Source: Tenodera sinensis
Lineage: Eukaryota; Arthropoda; Insecta; Mantodea; Mantidae
Reading direction: 5' to 3'
Length of the DNA: 64,000 nucleotides
Assembly (NCBI GenBank): GCA_030765045.1
Contig: CM060964.1
Coordinates: 276,849,888-276,913,887, forward strand
In this document: in pieces, positions 11,490 through 22,727 of the stretch
Layout of the letters: every line of letters starts with the position of its first letter
How positions within the stretch are numbered: the stretch's first letter is position 1
Notes under the pieces: generated by a model
Told to the model about the DNA's origin: nothing
The model's database searches: none
What the model saw: the letters and a program-made list of their open reading frames with translations, nothing else
Position numbers and translations under genes: made by a program

Positions 11490-13515
11490 ATGGTATAAAA
11501 GTGTCCTCAGAGAGAGTCAAGTTCCTATCAATGTTGGAAAAAAGGGGAAAGGTGTCAAGGGAAAACTTAAGTTATATAAATAAGTATAAAAAAGTATACA
11601 GGAAAGTTATCAGGGATGCAAAAAAACTGGAAAATGATAAATATATATAAAGAGTAACAAACCAAAGTAAGACAATCTGGGAAGTAATAAATAAGGAAAC
11701 TGGGAAAAGAAATTCGTGCATAAACCAATTTGAATTGATGCATGAAGGTCAGAAAGTTAAAGATCCAGTTAAAATAGCTGAATTGTTTAATACATATTTT
11801 GTTGAGGGTCCAAATAAAATATTAAGAGATAAATATGACATAGGGGTTAATAAAACAAGAGAAAACAGTAAGGTTAAGAGATGCATGAATTCAGTATTCA
11901 TTAAACTTATAAATGAGCAGGAACTGATAAGGACAGCAAAAGAGCTGAAAAACAAGCTCTCAGTAGGTCTAGATGAGATTCCTGATCTAGTAATCAAGTG
12001 TTGCGTAGAGGAAATAGCAAAACCATTATTGAATATTTATAACAACTCTTTTGAGACAGGAGTTTTCCCAGAAAAATTATAAACAGCTAAAGTTAGGCCC
12101 CTTCATAAAAGGTGGTCCCAAGAAGTGTTACAAAATTACAGACCAATTTCTATGCTATCAGTATTCTCCAAGATTTTGGAGAAGCTAATGTTCAATAGAA
12201 TTAGAACTTTTTTAGAGAAAAATAAAATTCTCATAGATACACAACATGGTTTTAGGCGAGAAAAATCTACTAAATCTGCAGTTTGCTCCCTAGTTGAAAA
12301 AATTATTGCTGCTATTGAAAAGAAAGGGAAATCAATAGGTTTGTTCCTTGATCTAACAAAGGCGTATGATGTGATTGATCATGATATACTACTGAGAAAG
12401 TTAGAGGAGTATGGTTAGAGGAGTATGCAATCTTACCTATCAAATCGATCACAAGTAGTAGAAATTAGCAACCTAAATAAAGAACATCTCAGTATAGAAA
12501 GATGTCAATCTATGCAGAGAAAGGTAGGACAGGGGGTACCACAGGGATCCATATTGGGGCCACTTCTTTTCTTTCTTTATGTAAATGATCTCCCATTATG
12601 TGTCCAGGAGGCTGAAGTGGTATTATTTGCCGATGATACAAACCTACTGCTAAAAGCAAATAGTAACAGAGATCTTGAAGAAAAAGTAAATGGGGATATA
12701 GGGAAATTGACATACTGGTTTGAGGTAAATAGACTGCTATTAAACACACAAAAAACTGTTGCTATGAGCTTTCATTTGACTCATCATAGAAATGTGGTAA
12801 AACCGCAAATAAAACTAGACAGTGAAATCATAAAATATGAAGATCAAACTAAATTTCTGGGGATAATTATTACAGAAGATCTTAAATGGGGGACACATAA
12901 ATATGTTAACCAAGAAACTAAGTGTGGGATGTTACATATTGAGTACATTGAAAAGAGTAATGAGTGTGCAAGGTCTTAGAAGTGCTTACTTTGCATACAT
13001 TCATAGTCATATAAGGTGTGGAATAATGTTCTGGGGGGCATCAACAGAATCTGAAAAAGTTTTTTTGGTTGCAAAAGCGGGCCATAAGAATAATGACCAG
13101 CGAATCAAGTAGATCTCCATGCAGGGAACTGTTCAAAAAGTTAAGGATTATGACTGCAGCAAGTATCTATATATTAGGAGTTATCCATCATATCTGATGA
13201 ATAAGACATCAGCTACCAGATAACCAAGAGACTCATTATCATAGTACAAGGCAGAAAGAAAATCTACATGTGCAATATTGCAGAATGAATCTAGCCAAAA
13301 CCAGTGTAAATCATAATGGAATAGAACTGTACAATAGGCTACCACTTAATATAAAAAATATTGAAAATGTAAATCTGTTTAAGAAAAAACTCAAATTGTA
13401 CCTATTAGAGAATGCATTTTAATCGGTTATGGAATATGTAAATAGATAACTTTTTAAAGTCTGACTAATTAAGGCTGTGTGTATGTGTGGTGACTTAAAT
13501 GCTGTATGGGTATAT

Positions 13516-13576
<61 letters not shown>

Positions 13577-13700
13577 CGCACGCGCACATGCATGTGTGAC
13601 CTTTTATTTTATTGTTATATTCCTATTGTAACTTATTGACGATTCCATATCATGTATACATGATCTGAAGGATGAAATAAATGAATATGAATATGTCATG
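11490..13700 (+). pseudogene. Jockey-like LINE, 5'-truncated, near-complete RT
   Basis: The pre-RT linker (11490-11730) is followed by pieces at 11735-12082, 12125-12418 and 12425-12979. They contain NYRPISMLSVFSKILEKLMF, the FLDLTKAYDVIDHD box, the GVPQGSILGPLLFFLYVNDL box and the catalytic VLFADDTNLL. The post-RT region carries on at 12903-13112 and to 13423 (..LPLNIKNIENVNLFKKKLKL.. then stop). Breaks are a stop after residue 115 (12080), a short insertion near 12415 and a frameshift near 12940. The 3' UTR holds a TG/CG microsatellite and ends in ..GAAATAAATGAATATGAATA, typical of jockey-group tails. With intact catalytic aspartates, this is a fairly recent copy. Confidence 0.88.
13518..13590 (+). 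repeat. (TG)n/(CG)n microsatellite in LINE 3' UTR
   Basis: An uninterrupted TG run passes into GCGCGCGC and ACGCGCACATGCATGTGTG. Alternating purine-pyrimidine tracts like this can form Z-DNA. Confidence 0.95.
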
Positions 13701-13744
13701 GCATCATGTTTTGACAGAAACAGGAAACTGGGAAACTCCTACAT

Positions 13745-13815
13745 TTCAGAGGTAGAACTGGAATTTAAAAATTCAATGCCACAACTGGGATTTGAACCAC
13801 AGACCTTCCTACATT
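13745..13815 (-). repeat. SINE T fragment
   Basis: The reverse complement matches the tRNA-Thr SINE from the B box through the ..CAGTTCTACCTC.. body (plus strand GAGGTAGAACTGGAATTTAA..ATTTGAACCACAGACC). It lacks the 5' half of the tRNA head. Confidence 0.75.
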
Positions 13816-13819
13816 GTTT

Positions 13820-14640
13820 TTTTAATACAAGTTATGTAAATTTCACAACTTAACTGTGTGTATGAATGTAACATGCTTATTTGAATTTGTTGTATTATGT
13901 GACTTACCACTGTGCGAAAATGATTTTCTGCACATTTTACACACTGCTGTTAGTATGCTCACTTCAAAATAGATCCATAATTTACTCATGTTTTATTCAG
14001 TGTCACTGTTGTACATTGGCAAAGCAAGATATTTATGGAAATTAGTCGTACAATATAGGTATGGTTGTGACCAGAGCTTGACTTGCAAAACATGAACTAA
14101 CAGATAGAAAAAACAAATATTTCTATGTACTGTATTCTTTCACATCTTTAGTTCTGATTTGTTTCTGCTGGATTCACAAATACTGTTCACTGGAGTAGGT
14201 AAATGTAAAGACCAAGAGTGAGTTGTCAAGTCAAAATATTGCAGAAACGTAATTTAGCAGGTTACCTAAATCAACTTCACTCACAACTCAATTAACGCTG
14301 TATGTAACATGAGCACAGATACTCCTTCCCCCATTGTTTTGCATGTTTTCACTTACACACAAGAGTCTATGGAAGGTTGCATTCATTCATTCCCTCATAG
14401 GAAATGCAGTCAAGGTCTATCAAGAAATGTAGTCCAGCAACTCTTTGGGGACACATGCAAGGCACAACATTAAGTCTTGACTGTGTTTATTCCTTATCTA
14501 GCATAAAGTTAAAGCAACAATTTTCAGTAATGCAAACTTAAAAGTTTTAAAGTATTAAAGGTTTGTCTCAAAGTATTAGACATACTTAGATACCAACAAG
14601 TATCAAAAGTATTAAGGTCCCATCACTGCTATTAGCACAC
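13820..14640. other. Noncoding interior next to the possible hAT right end
   Basis: No conserved protein motif, tRNA box or tandem repeat was recognised. It could be the right-hand interior of the possible hAT element at 11300-14626. Confidence 0.35.
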
Positions 14641-14689
14641 AGATTTAATATAGAGGCCTACTGTTATTTTACTGTTGGTGTTGGTGTTA

Positions 14690-15240
14690 GTGTTGGTCAT
14701 TGTGGTTTATCTGTATTTAAGATGTCAGTGAAAAGAAAGTGCAATATAATAAACACTGAATAAAAACTCAAAGCCATTAGTGAAAGAGTGACAATAAACA
14801 AAGTAGAAGAAAGAAAGACTATAAACCCACAATCAAGTCTTAACAGGAAATACTGAATTATGGTACTATCAATAACACAAAACTATTTGTTTTAAGGTGG
14901 CCTTCAATTTGTGGAACAAAGCAGTAAATCAACATCATCAGATATAATATTAATCAAACAATGGCATGATATTGCTGCTCAAGGATATTGTGAGAAGAAA
15001 GTTCAGATAAAAATGACCGATTTGTGAAATAATCTTTGTAAATACAATAATGCATATTTTAATACTGTATACAGTAGTAGTTTAAACATTATTACATGCA
15101 TTTGGAACACAATTATTTTATTTCTTTCACAGCTTAAAATTGGTACCATCAATTGGACAGCAATTAGCAACAGTGATCCAAGTGCCAGAGTGGAAAAAGT
15201 GAGATTATCACTTCACTGGTTCCAGGCAAATCTACTCTAG
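14690..15240 (+). pseudogene. Possible Tigger/pogo-type transposase N-terminal relic
   Basis: The conceptual reading MSVKRKCNIINTE.KLKAIS near 14722 resembles the CENP-B-like helix-turn-helix start of Tigger/pogo transposases. Later text (about 14905-14995) is similarly charged but unrecognised. Frames are broken and no catalytic region is seen. The similarity is short, so this is tentative. Confidence 0.35.
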
Positions 15241-15348
15241 TTTAGCAAAAAAAAAGAACCAAGCAATAGCTCCAATATGCTACCATCTAACAGTGGTTTT
15301 AAACATTGCTATTATACAGCTTTAATAGGGAGAAGCTTTATAAAAAAA

Positions 15349-15705
15349 GTCTGATGTGTTGCACTCACATGACTTTCTCTACTCTTGTACTAACCATTCT
15401 TACAAACTCTTATTCCTAGATCTTCTTCGTGTTAGTTGAGATACACATTTGTACAAATTATCTTATTGGTTATTTCCTTGTAGGTGTAAGGGGAATATTA
15501 GAATACAGTAGGCTTTGAGCAATAGTCAGATCTTTTAAAGCTTTGAGATTCCATTCTCTTTTCATGCTTAACATATAAAAAAATGAACAACATTCCATTT
15601 CACGAAAGTTTTAAGTTTTCTGAAACTGACACAACTAACAAGGAATATCTCTGAAATGGTTCACGCTATTAAAAAATTTATTTAGCCATAAATTGTGTGT
15701 TTTAG
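15349..15705 (+). repeat. Family A repeat (copy 2), 3'-truncated
   Basis: This copy matches the first ~350 bp of family A (CTGATGTGTTGCACTCACAT.. to ..AAATTGTGTGTTTTAGTGAG). It stops abruptly where sequence related to the DDE fossil begins. Confidence 0.8.
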
Positions 15706-16625
15706 TGAGCAGCATAGCTTAACTAGTGCAAATTTGGGGTTTGAAAATGCAGTGTGTTTTCAAAAACCGATAGGTGCTGATGAACTTTTATGCGTGAGCG
15801 AGAAATTAACACGAAGTTTTATTATTTTAGTGATTTATTGCTTTTTATTTATGTATTTATTATTTATTTGTTTTCATCCCTTTATAATACATAATGTACT
15901 ATACAACCAACATATTAATATTTATAAAGATGATTTTATTAGGTATAAAATTAGAAACTAAGTACTGCTACACTTACAATAACAATATATTTTGTTTTAT
16001 TTATATAACAAACATATTGAATACACACAAAGAAATTTCAAACGATATGAATAAGTAAGCTTTCACCTTTATTAGTGCTTGTGCACTCTGTACATAGTTC
16101 TTAGTTCGTTTCTCATTTCCACATGTGCCTCTGTCTTAATCTTCATCAGTCCCATTTTGCAGGTTGAGCATGTGTCAGTGTGTGGTGTACGGAATGAAAG
16201 ATTGAAGAAGTTGTAAAATATGTTTTTATATTAAATAAAGAAAATTGAAGCTATTAGCAGTGAAGCAACAAGATAAGTGAAGTTTTTAGTTTCTAATTTG
16301 TTCTTACTTTAGAATGTTTTTATATTTTGACAATGAGCAGGCTGGTAGATTTCCTAATCTTCTTTCATTTCAAAAGTTGGTCCACATTTCTCTAATATTA
16401 AGTTCTGGAGGTAAATATCCTCTCCTTGATTTTGCTCTTCCATAGTGGCTTTCTCTACATCTGTACTTCTTAATGTCTTGCATTATAGCAGCAGTAATGC
16501 CCTTCTGTAATATTCCTGTTCTGTCACCTCTTCTGGTTTCCTTTGGCGCATTCCCAGATAAGTGAAATTTTCTAACTTTTGACACCCCTGTGATTCCTGT
16601 GTTCGCAACACAGTAGTACATTAAA
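15705..16625 (-). pseudogene. DDE-type transposon fossil (copy 1)
   Basis: The minus-strand ORF 16621-16370 reads VRKFHLSGNAPKETRRGDRT and later CRESHYGRAKSRRGYLPPEL. This matches the plus-strand copy at 36915-37118. The block resembles the middle of large insect transposase-like proteins with a SHY.R.KS.R.YLP motif. Downstream (16200-16030) is the reverse complement of 37180-37350, which reads as a Cys-containing segment (..TCSTCMMKIKTEADVEKR..). The tail 15705-15960 matches 38400-38560 inverted. The copy contains no family A insertion at the site occupied in copy 2. The 15695-15961 ORF on the opposite strand is a shadow. Confidence 0.6.
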
Positions 16626-16639
16626 TATATATTACGATA

Positions 16640-17640
16640 TTTAGCGTTTGGAAGTGATTTTATTCAAAAGTGTTATTGCAGAACAAGATTTGCTGAAAAT
16701 GAGTAGGTTCATCATGTATTGCATGTTAACAATGTTCATGTATTATTATCAGTATGTTACTTTAACCCTGTGATATTTGAAGCTAGAAATAATGTAGTTT
16801 GACAGTGTTACTCTTTGGTGTAATGTCCACTGCAGTTTAGTGTAACGTCGGCCGTATTGAATTCCTGGGAACTGCAGATAAGCTCTTTCCCCTATATATC
16901 ACCTCCTTTTGTTACGTTTTTGACCATCTGAAGTATTCATGTGCAGTAAAAACAATTTAGTGGAACATTCAAAAATGGCATTTGGTGAATATTCTAGTGA
17001 GGATGTTGATATTTTAATTGAAGAGGTTAACTTGTAAAAATAAAGAAAAGAGCTGGCCATGTGTAACATAAATTCATCTTTTATATTCATGTCTAATTGT
17101 TCTCACAGCCTACTGGATTAGTTGCAGTGCCAATTGTGAAAATAAATCTTAGTTAAAATGTATGAATGTTGCAAGTTGATTACTTATAAATCACTATTAA
17201 TATTAAATAGTATTAAATTATTTCACTGTATACCGTAAACAAATACCAGTCAAGGCTTTCATATTTGGGATAATTTTTTCCATGGTTCACGCTCGCAGGA
17301 TTATCATATGAAACGTTTTTGTGGTATTCATTCAAGTAATACCAGACTAATACAATATGCTGATTATGCAACCATTTCAGTCACTAAGAAGAATTTGTTC
17401 TTAAAAGCATACATTTTGAACTATGAGGATATAAGACTACTAATATTATTAGAATAAAAATAAAAGCAATAATGCTTAAAAACATACATATATCTTTAAT
17501 AATGATTGAAAGATTCTGAATAAGTAAGGTTAAACATATTAATTGTAGGTAAAGTTTATTTACACTATACCTTGCTTACTTTTCCAATTTTTGAAAGTGA
17601 GGGTGTAGATAAAACCTTTAATATATATAATATTGTACTC
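16640..17640. other. Unassigned AT-rich intron sequence
   Basis: No recognisable gene, TIR or tRNA-like head. The small minus ORF at 16899-17090 has no motif. Confidence 0.4.
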
Positions 17641-17651
17641 AGGGGTCTCCA

Positions 17652-17791
17652 TCTAGGGGATATGTGAATGGCGACCACAAGGTACCCAAGCTGAGCAGAA
17701 CATTACTTCCACTTACTGGTGTCTAGGGGATATGTGGATAGTGACCACAAGGTACCCAAGCTGAGCAGAACATTACTTCCACTTATTGGTG
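17652..17791. repeat. 70-bp direct tandem duplication
   Basis: TCTAGGGGATATGTG..AAGGTACCCAAGCTGAGCAG.. is repeated twice, at 17652-17721 and 17722-17791, with only a few differences. The ORF at 17719-17904 comes from the second copy and looks spurious. Confidence 0.9.
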
Positions 17792-18245
17792 TTTTGCTCC
17801 TCACTGTAACTTTTCTATCTGACCTTACCATGGTCATCTCTTGTTCTCTTCCGACTCCGATGCTATTAGGGTTCCTGAGGGCTAGGGAGTCTTTATTTTT
17901 CTGACCTCTCCATTTCTCTAATTTCTCTATAAAATCTTAACCCCTAACATGCTGACCTGTCATGGCATGTAATGCGTCCTCTGATTGGTAACCAGAGGAT
18001 ATGGTCGGTGAATTTATTTTGATAATTCTCCCGGTCAGGTCGGTAAGACCTGTGAATCAACGACAGGTGTGGTCCTCCAGACATTCTGGGGGTTGTGAGA
18101 GAGCGATGTAACCACCAAAACATAAAAATATGGTGCTCTCTAAAAAGCGGTTACATTTACTGCTAAGTCTCTTCAATATCTGTGAAAAATATCGGAGAGC
18201 AAGAGGATTAATGACTTCATTGTCAGAAATCCAGCATTAGCTAAC
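17792..18245. other. Unassigned, locally GC-richer sequence
   Basis: This stretch includes ..GTAACCAGAGGATATGGTCG.. and ..CCGGTCAGGTCGGTAAGACC... It differs in composition from its surroundings and may be the end of an unrecognised retroelement together with the tandem duplication. No coding motif was found. Confidence 0.35.
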
Positions 18246-18246
18246 A

Positions 18247-18898
18247 ACAACATTTTTTGTACAGTAAGAGTTTGTCTGTCTCTTACGGTTTACGACTTAT
18301 TCAAAAGTCATCCAGAGTAAACTGGACTACATAGACTATAGCCAGAAAATTCTAAATATACATTTCATTTGTCATACAAATATGTCAAACATGATATTTT
18401 AATCAACATTGTTAGAGCCATTTTCAAGAAAATAAAAATTTTCGAAATATTTACCATGTAGTTTAGGGAGGAGCTATTTTCTTCAAACTCTTTGTCACAT
18501 CCTTGAAAGACATTAAAATTAAATACCAACTTTGGTTTTTAACCAACTTTTCATTTTTGAATTATGCTGTCCACAGACTGACACACACACACGCACACAC
18601 GCACCAACGCACACACGCACACACGCACCCACGCACCCACCCACCCACGCACGCACGCACACACACACACACATATTAATGTGATCAAGCAAAGGACAAA
18701 ACAATTGAGTGAAATTAATGCATGTAATATTACTTTGTAATGGGGCATGCTGCCTAATTTCAATGAAGAGTGTTATTGAAAAAAAAAACACACACACCTC
18801 TTTCCAAAAATGCCTTTTTTGGATTCAGGGGGCTCAAAACATATATTTCCAGTGAAATCTTGAGATCAAATTTTTGGGTGGAATACAGTAGAGAAAGT
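18247..18898 (+). repeat. Family A repeat (copy 3), 5'-truncated, with expanded microsatellite
   Basis: Starts at the internal ACATTTTTTGTACAGTAAGA block and runs to the family end (GTAGAGAAAGT). The internal CACACA tract is expanded into CACGCACC/CACACGCA repeats (18585-18672). About 110 bp of extra sequence with a second CACACA run sits before the ..CAAAAATGCCTTTTTTGGAT.. block. The ORFs here are microsatellite translations. Confidence 0.8.
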
Positions 18899-19246
18899 AA
18901 TATAAGTACCTCAGTTTGTGATTTTAGTGCTTGGACCACTGTTGCTAATTGCAGTCCAATTATCCTAAAAAAGTTATCCAAAATGGCTCTGCCCTCTTTA
19001 GTTTGGTTAAGCAGGTTCTACTGTGTTTTATTGTGAAAATTGCACACTTTTAGAACTTGAAAATGTTTGCTGCAGAATACTTATTGATACTTATTTCTTT
19101 CAACTATAATTATTTTGGTGTGTTACCTCTTCCCCATTTAACCATAGTTTGTAATAATTTAAGATTTACATAACAAAAGCTTCTGAGCTATTGGTTGTTA
19201 CATCACTATCCACAATAGTAGTTTCTTCAAGATGTAATATACTCAC

Positions 19247-19390
19247 AGCTGTAATTGTCTCTTTTTTCTCCATGATTTCCTTATCTTTAGGTTCAATCAT
19301 GTTTTTCAGCTCTGTTATCTTATAATTCAGCACATATTTATACTTTTCTAACTCCTGAATCTTCCTTGTCAAGTCAAAGATTCTTTTTTC
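19247..19390 (-). CDS. CFAP57: CFAP57 coiled-coil exon (most diagnostic)
   Basis: This 144-nt exon is exactly 48 codons, phase 0 on both sides, with acceptor ..TCATTACAG and a strong donor GCT|GTGAGT. It reads EKRIFDLTRKIQELEKYKYV, followed by LNYKITELKNMIEPKDKEIM. The family signature is EKRIYDLKKKNQELEKFKFV then LDYKIKELKKQIEP, so identity is high across the whole exon. This exon fixes the gene assignment. It directly follows ..SIIQEK of the upstream exon, as in vertebrate orthologues. The next intron is 13.6 kb and filled with LINEs, family A repeats and a DDE fossil. Confidence 0.93.
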
Positions 19391-19799
19391 CTGTAATGAA
19401 TTTTAAGTTAAATGAAAATTGTGATAAATATGATTGACTTTGTACACCAAATATTGGAGAACTCATTTATAGTTTTTTAGGGTTTTTCAAACTGATAAGA
19501 TTAGATATTCTGGTTAATGTTACACTACTCTGTAAAAAATGGAGAGCAAACTGTCTTAAACCATCTTTTAAGTCACCATACTTCAGAGGTGACTCTGTAG
19601 AAATAGAAATGATTTTATTACAGATTTATAAGTATGCAACTTAAATACCAGGTAAAGGAAATATCTACATAGATAAACAGCAAACTTAGGTTGCTGTCAC
19701 AAAAAAAACTTTTAACTGTATCAAAATATTCAGTTCTTTACAAGAAACTCAGGTTGCTGTTAGAGAAGCTGAAGAAATTTTTGCCTGCTCTTAAAAAAA

Positions 19800-20440
19800 A
19801 TCTGTGTGAAAAGGCTTACTGTTCTGTATAGAGTTTTTGATAACCATGATTGTGACTACTTAAATGTACCAAATTGTTTGCTGCACTTCATTTTTTGGAA
19901 TATACCTTCCATCACAAGTGAAAAGTTTGGGAGAGATTGGATTGCCCTGTTGAACTCCTCTTTCTATGCAGAATGGTTGACTATCTATTTCTGTCTTCAT
20001 CTTTGCAAAACTTTGGCTCTATATTTTTTGCAGTATCCTCATGTACTTTGTATTTATCCCTTGAGCTGTTAGTGCTTGTATTATACTTGGGTGTTCAACT
20101 GAGCCAAACAGTGATGGATTCAGGGGGTGGTCTGGGGGCAAAAGTCCCCCCCCCCCCCGAGAAATTAATTTCTATTTGCAAATGTATACATCATTAATAT
20201 TCTCTCCCACCCCATCAAGCTTAGTATCCCCCTGCTAAAAGTGGCTGTATTCATCACTGGAGTCAAATGCCTTACTATAGTCCACAAAGGCTCGGTATAT
20301 AGTTAGATGGAATTCCCCTGCTTTCTCGATAAGCTGGTTAATGATTTTTAGGTTGTCTGTTGTGCTAAATCCCTTGCAAAAGTCCTCTTGTTGTGGTGGT
20401 TGGTTTTCATCACGATGTTAGTCATTCTGTGAATGAAATG
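19800..20440 (-). pseudogene. RTE-type LINE reverse transcriptase fragment, split by a MITE
   Basis: On the minus strand, 20390-20260 reads GFSTTDNLKIINQLIEKAGE then FVDYSKAFDS, the RT block before the catalytic site. Then 20100-19800 reads ..QGINTKYMRILQKI.. and ERGVQQGNPISPKLFT, as in RTE/BovB-like RTs. The two parts are separated by the hAT MITE at 20109-20259. Stops are present. The rest of the element is missing. Confidence 0.75.
20109..20259. mobile_element. hAT-type MITE (151 bp) with 8-bp target duplication
   Basis: Ends CAGTGATGGATTCA and ..TGTATTCATCACTG are inverted repeats. The flanks GAGCCAAA (20101-20108) and GAGTCAAA (20260-20267) are an 8-bp target duplication with one change. 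It interrupts a LINE RT frame. A C(14) tract and no coding sequence are inside. Confidence 0.85.
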
Positions 20441-20444
20441 CCAG

Positions 20445-22725
20445 AGGTCTCCAACCTTTCTCTTCTAGCTGTTGAACTACACTTGCAATAGCAAAATCAC
20501 TAGTATCAATGACTAACGCTAAGGGAAAATCAGGGGTAGGATAGGCTAACATAGCTGCATTGATAAGATCTTATTTATATTGCTCATATTTGCCTATTGC
20601 TTCTACTGTTCACTGAATTTTGCTTTTGTCTTTACTTTTTGCTTCTTCAATGTAATCATGGAAGATAGCTTGACTATTGGATGCATTCTTGAGATACCTC
20701 CTGTAAAAATGAGTCATTCCTAGGAACTTCCTAAGGTCATGAACTGTTTCTGGAAGTTTATACTCTATGATTGCTTTCACCTTGTCTGGCAGAGGTTTTG
20801 ATCCTTCTGAAGTAATCAAATAACCAAGGAATTCTAGGCTTTTTACTCCAGATACTGACTTGTTGATGTTTATTCTCAATCCATACTTGGCAAGCCCTGT
20901 CAAAGATAAGTTTGAGATGATACCTGTACTTCTTCTCTGATGAAGTAATTAGACAATGATCATTGTAAGCAAATACAACATTTATTCCCATGAAGACTTT
21001 GTTAATAAAATATTGAAAAGTGCTGGATGTATTTCTCAATCCAAAAGGCATTATTGAATTCATATAAACCAAAAGGGGTAATTACAACAGTTTTAGCTTT
21101 ATCCTCTTTGGCTGCTGGCATCTGGTAAGCTTTAAACAGATAAATGTTAGAAAATATCTTCTTGTTGTAGAGGATGGACTGAAAGTCTTCTATGCATGAT
21201 ATAGGATATCTGTCAGGTACGGTTTTGTCATTTAATCTGTGAAAATCACTGCAAAGATAGAATGAACCATCTTTTTTTATCGCAAGATGAAGCAGACTTG
21301 TCCATTCAGATGATCTAATTATTCCATGATTAAACATAAACTGGAACTCTTCTTTTGCCAGTCTTAATTTCTTAGAATCTAACTGCCTAGGTCATGAGTG
21401 TACTGGTTTGCCTACTGTAGGAATATGATGATGAACTTCATGTTTAATACTAATAGGCAATAGATTAGAGGTGGTCATATTTGAATATTTCACTATTAAG
21501 TCAGCAAATTTTTGTGTCTGAGAAATTGTATTATGTCATCATCGGAAACAACCGATATATTACCAGGCAAATATGATCCAGTAATATTATCAACTAAACT
21601 TTTATTCTTGAGATGTATCATTAAATGGTAGTGTACCAGGAAACCAGCTCCTAAAATTCCTTTATTTACTTTAGCTATTATGAATGGCCATCAGAATTCT
21701 TGGCAGAGTTCCAGATCTAAATTTAATGTCTGAATTCCAAATGTAGGTATCACTGTATTGTTAGCTGCAAAAATCTTTGCTAGGAACTGCATCTTTGGAT
21801 TTAACTGGAATTATGGATACATCAGCACCACTACCAGCAAGAAAATGCAAGTTCATGTTTTTGTCATGAACAAATAATCGGAATTTGTGACACTCATAAA
21901 TCTCCTGAGCAGCAGAACTGGTCGCTACTTCTACTGCTGATTGAAGTTTCCACTTGTTTCCATGTACACGGCTGTCTGTATTTCTCAGGCTAAGATTTAC
22001 TTCCAAACTTGTAATGAAAGAAGCAGTGGTGGATTACGTTTCCTGGAGTGACTCCTAGTCCTATCAGATAAACAGCCAGAGCTATGGCTTCGGGATCTTG
22101 AATGACTAATGCCAGAAATTTGTAGTTCTAATGAGCTTATTTCAGCTAGTAGCTCTGTGTGTATGGGATCAGTTTTTGCAGAGTTAACATTAAATGGGCC
22201 ACAAGTTGGTGTCATTTCCGCCACTCTGTCTGCCATCATTGCTACCTTATCCAAGGTTTCCTCGCTAATCACCACAACATTCTTAATAGAATTGAGAAGT
22301 TTCTCCAACCATAGTATGCAACACCTTTTCTGCTATACCATCTCCTGGTAAGGTTTGCATCTTGTGAAGAAGCTGACTAGGCTTCATATCACCTAGTTCC
22401 AAGCCAGTGATAAGTCTTTTAATTTGTAGGTTATCACTTTCCTTAAAAATACTTAAAAGCCTTTCTTATGCTGCAGTATCTTTGTTAAGCTCACTACTTT
22501 TAAAAATATCCCAAACATTTTCCACTATTTTGGCTCTAATTGTGAAATTAAGTAGGTGAATTTAGTTCTTTCTTGTGTTGCTCCAGCAATTTCAAACTGA
22601 GCTTCAATTTGGGAAAACCACATTTCTGGCTTTTCTACCCAAAAAGGTGAGATTTTATTGCTCACTTTATTCAGCTCACTTGATGACAAACCAAAATGCT
22701 GTGAAGACTCATTTTATCTGGTACT
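20445..22725 (-). pseudogene. Old Gypsy retrotransposon (gag-pro-RT-partial RNase H), decayed
   Basis: On the minus strand: gag (22725-21997) with FWVEKPEMWFSQIEAQFEIA and an Arg/Ser-rich end. Then the protease region (22006-21761), where the active-site box reads AGSGADVSIIP, lacking the catalytic Asp. Then RT (21337-20610) with the FLGY/KFLGM..FYRRY blocks; its catalytic box reads AYNDH rather than YIDD. Last is the start of RNase H (to about 20450, ..LALVIDTSDFAIASVVQQLE). Several frameshifts separate the parts. No LTRs were found, and integrase is absent. It is cut at the gag end by the Tc1-like element. Confidence 0.85.
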
Positions 22726-22727
22726 TA

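Larger units (their letters stand above)
11300..14626. mobile_element. Possible hAT-type element ends around a nested LINE
   Basis: AGTGATGGGACC at about 11299-11310 and GGTCCCATCACT at about 14613-14624 are inverted repeats in the CAGTG/CACTG style of hAT elements. Both ends carry similar TTGATACT/AGTATCAA-type inner text. The 8-bp flanks do not match convincingly, so the pairing is tentative. No hAT transposase is visible. The LINE at 11490-13700 occupies most of the interior. Confidence 0.5.

Noticed and set aside
18519..18797. Two long ORFs with CVCVCV-type repeats
   Set aside because: They are translations of the CACACA/CACGCACC microsatellite in family A, not proteins.
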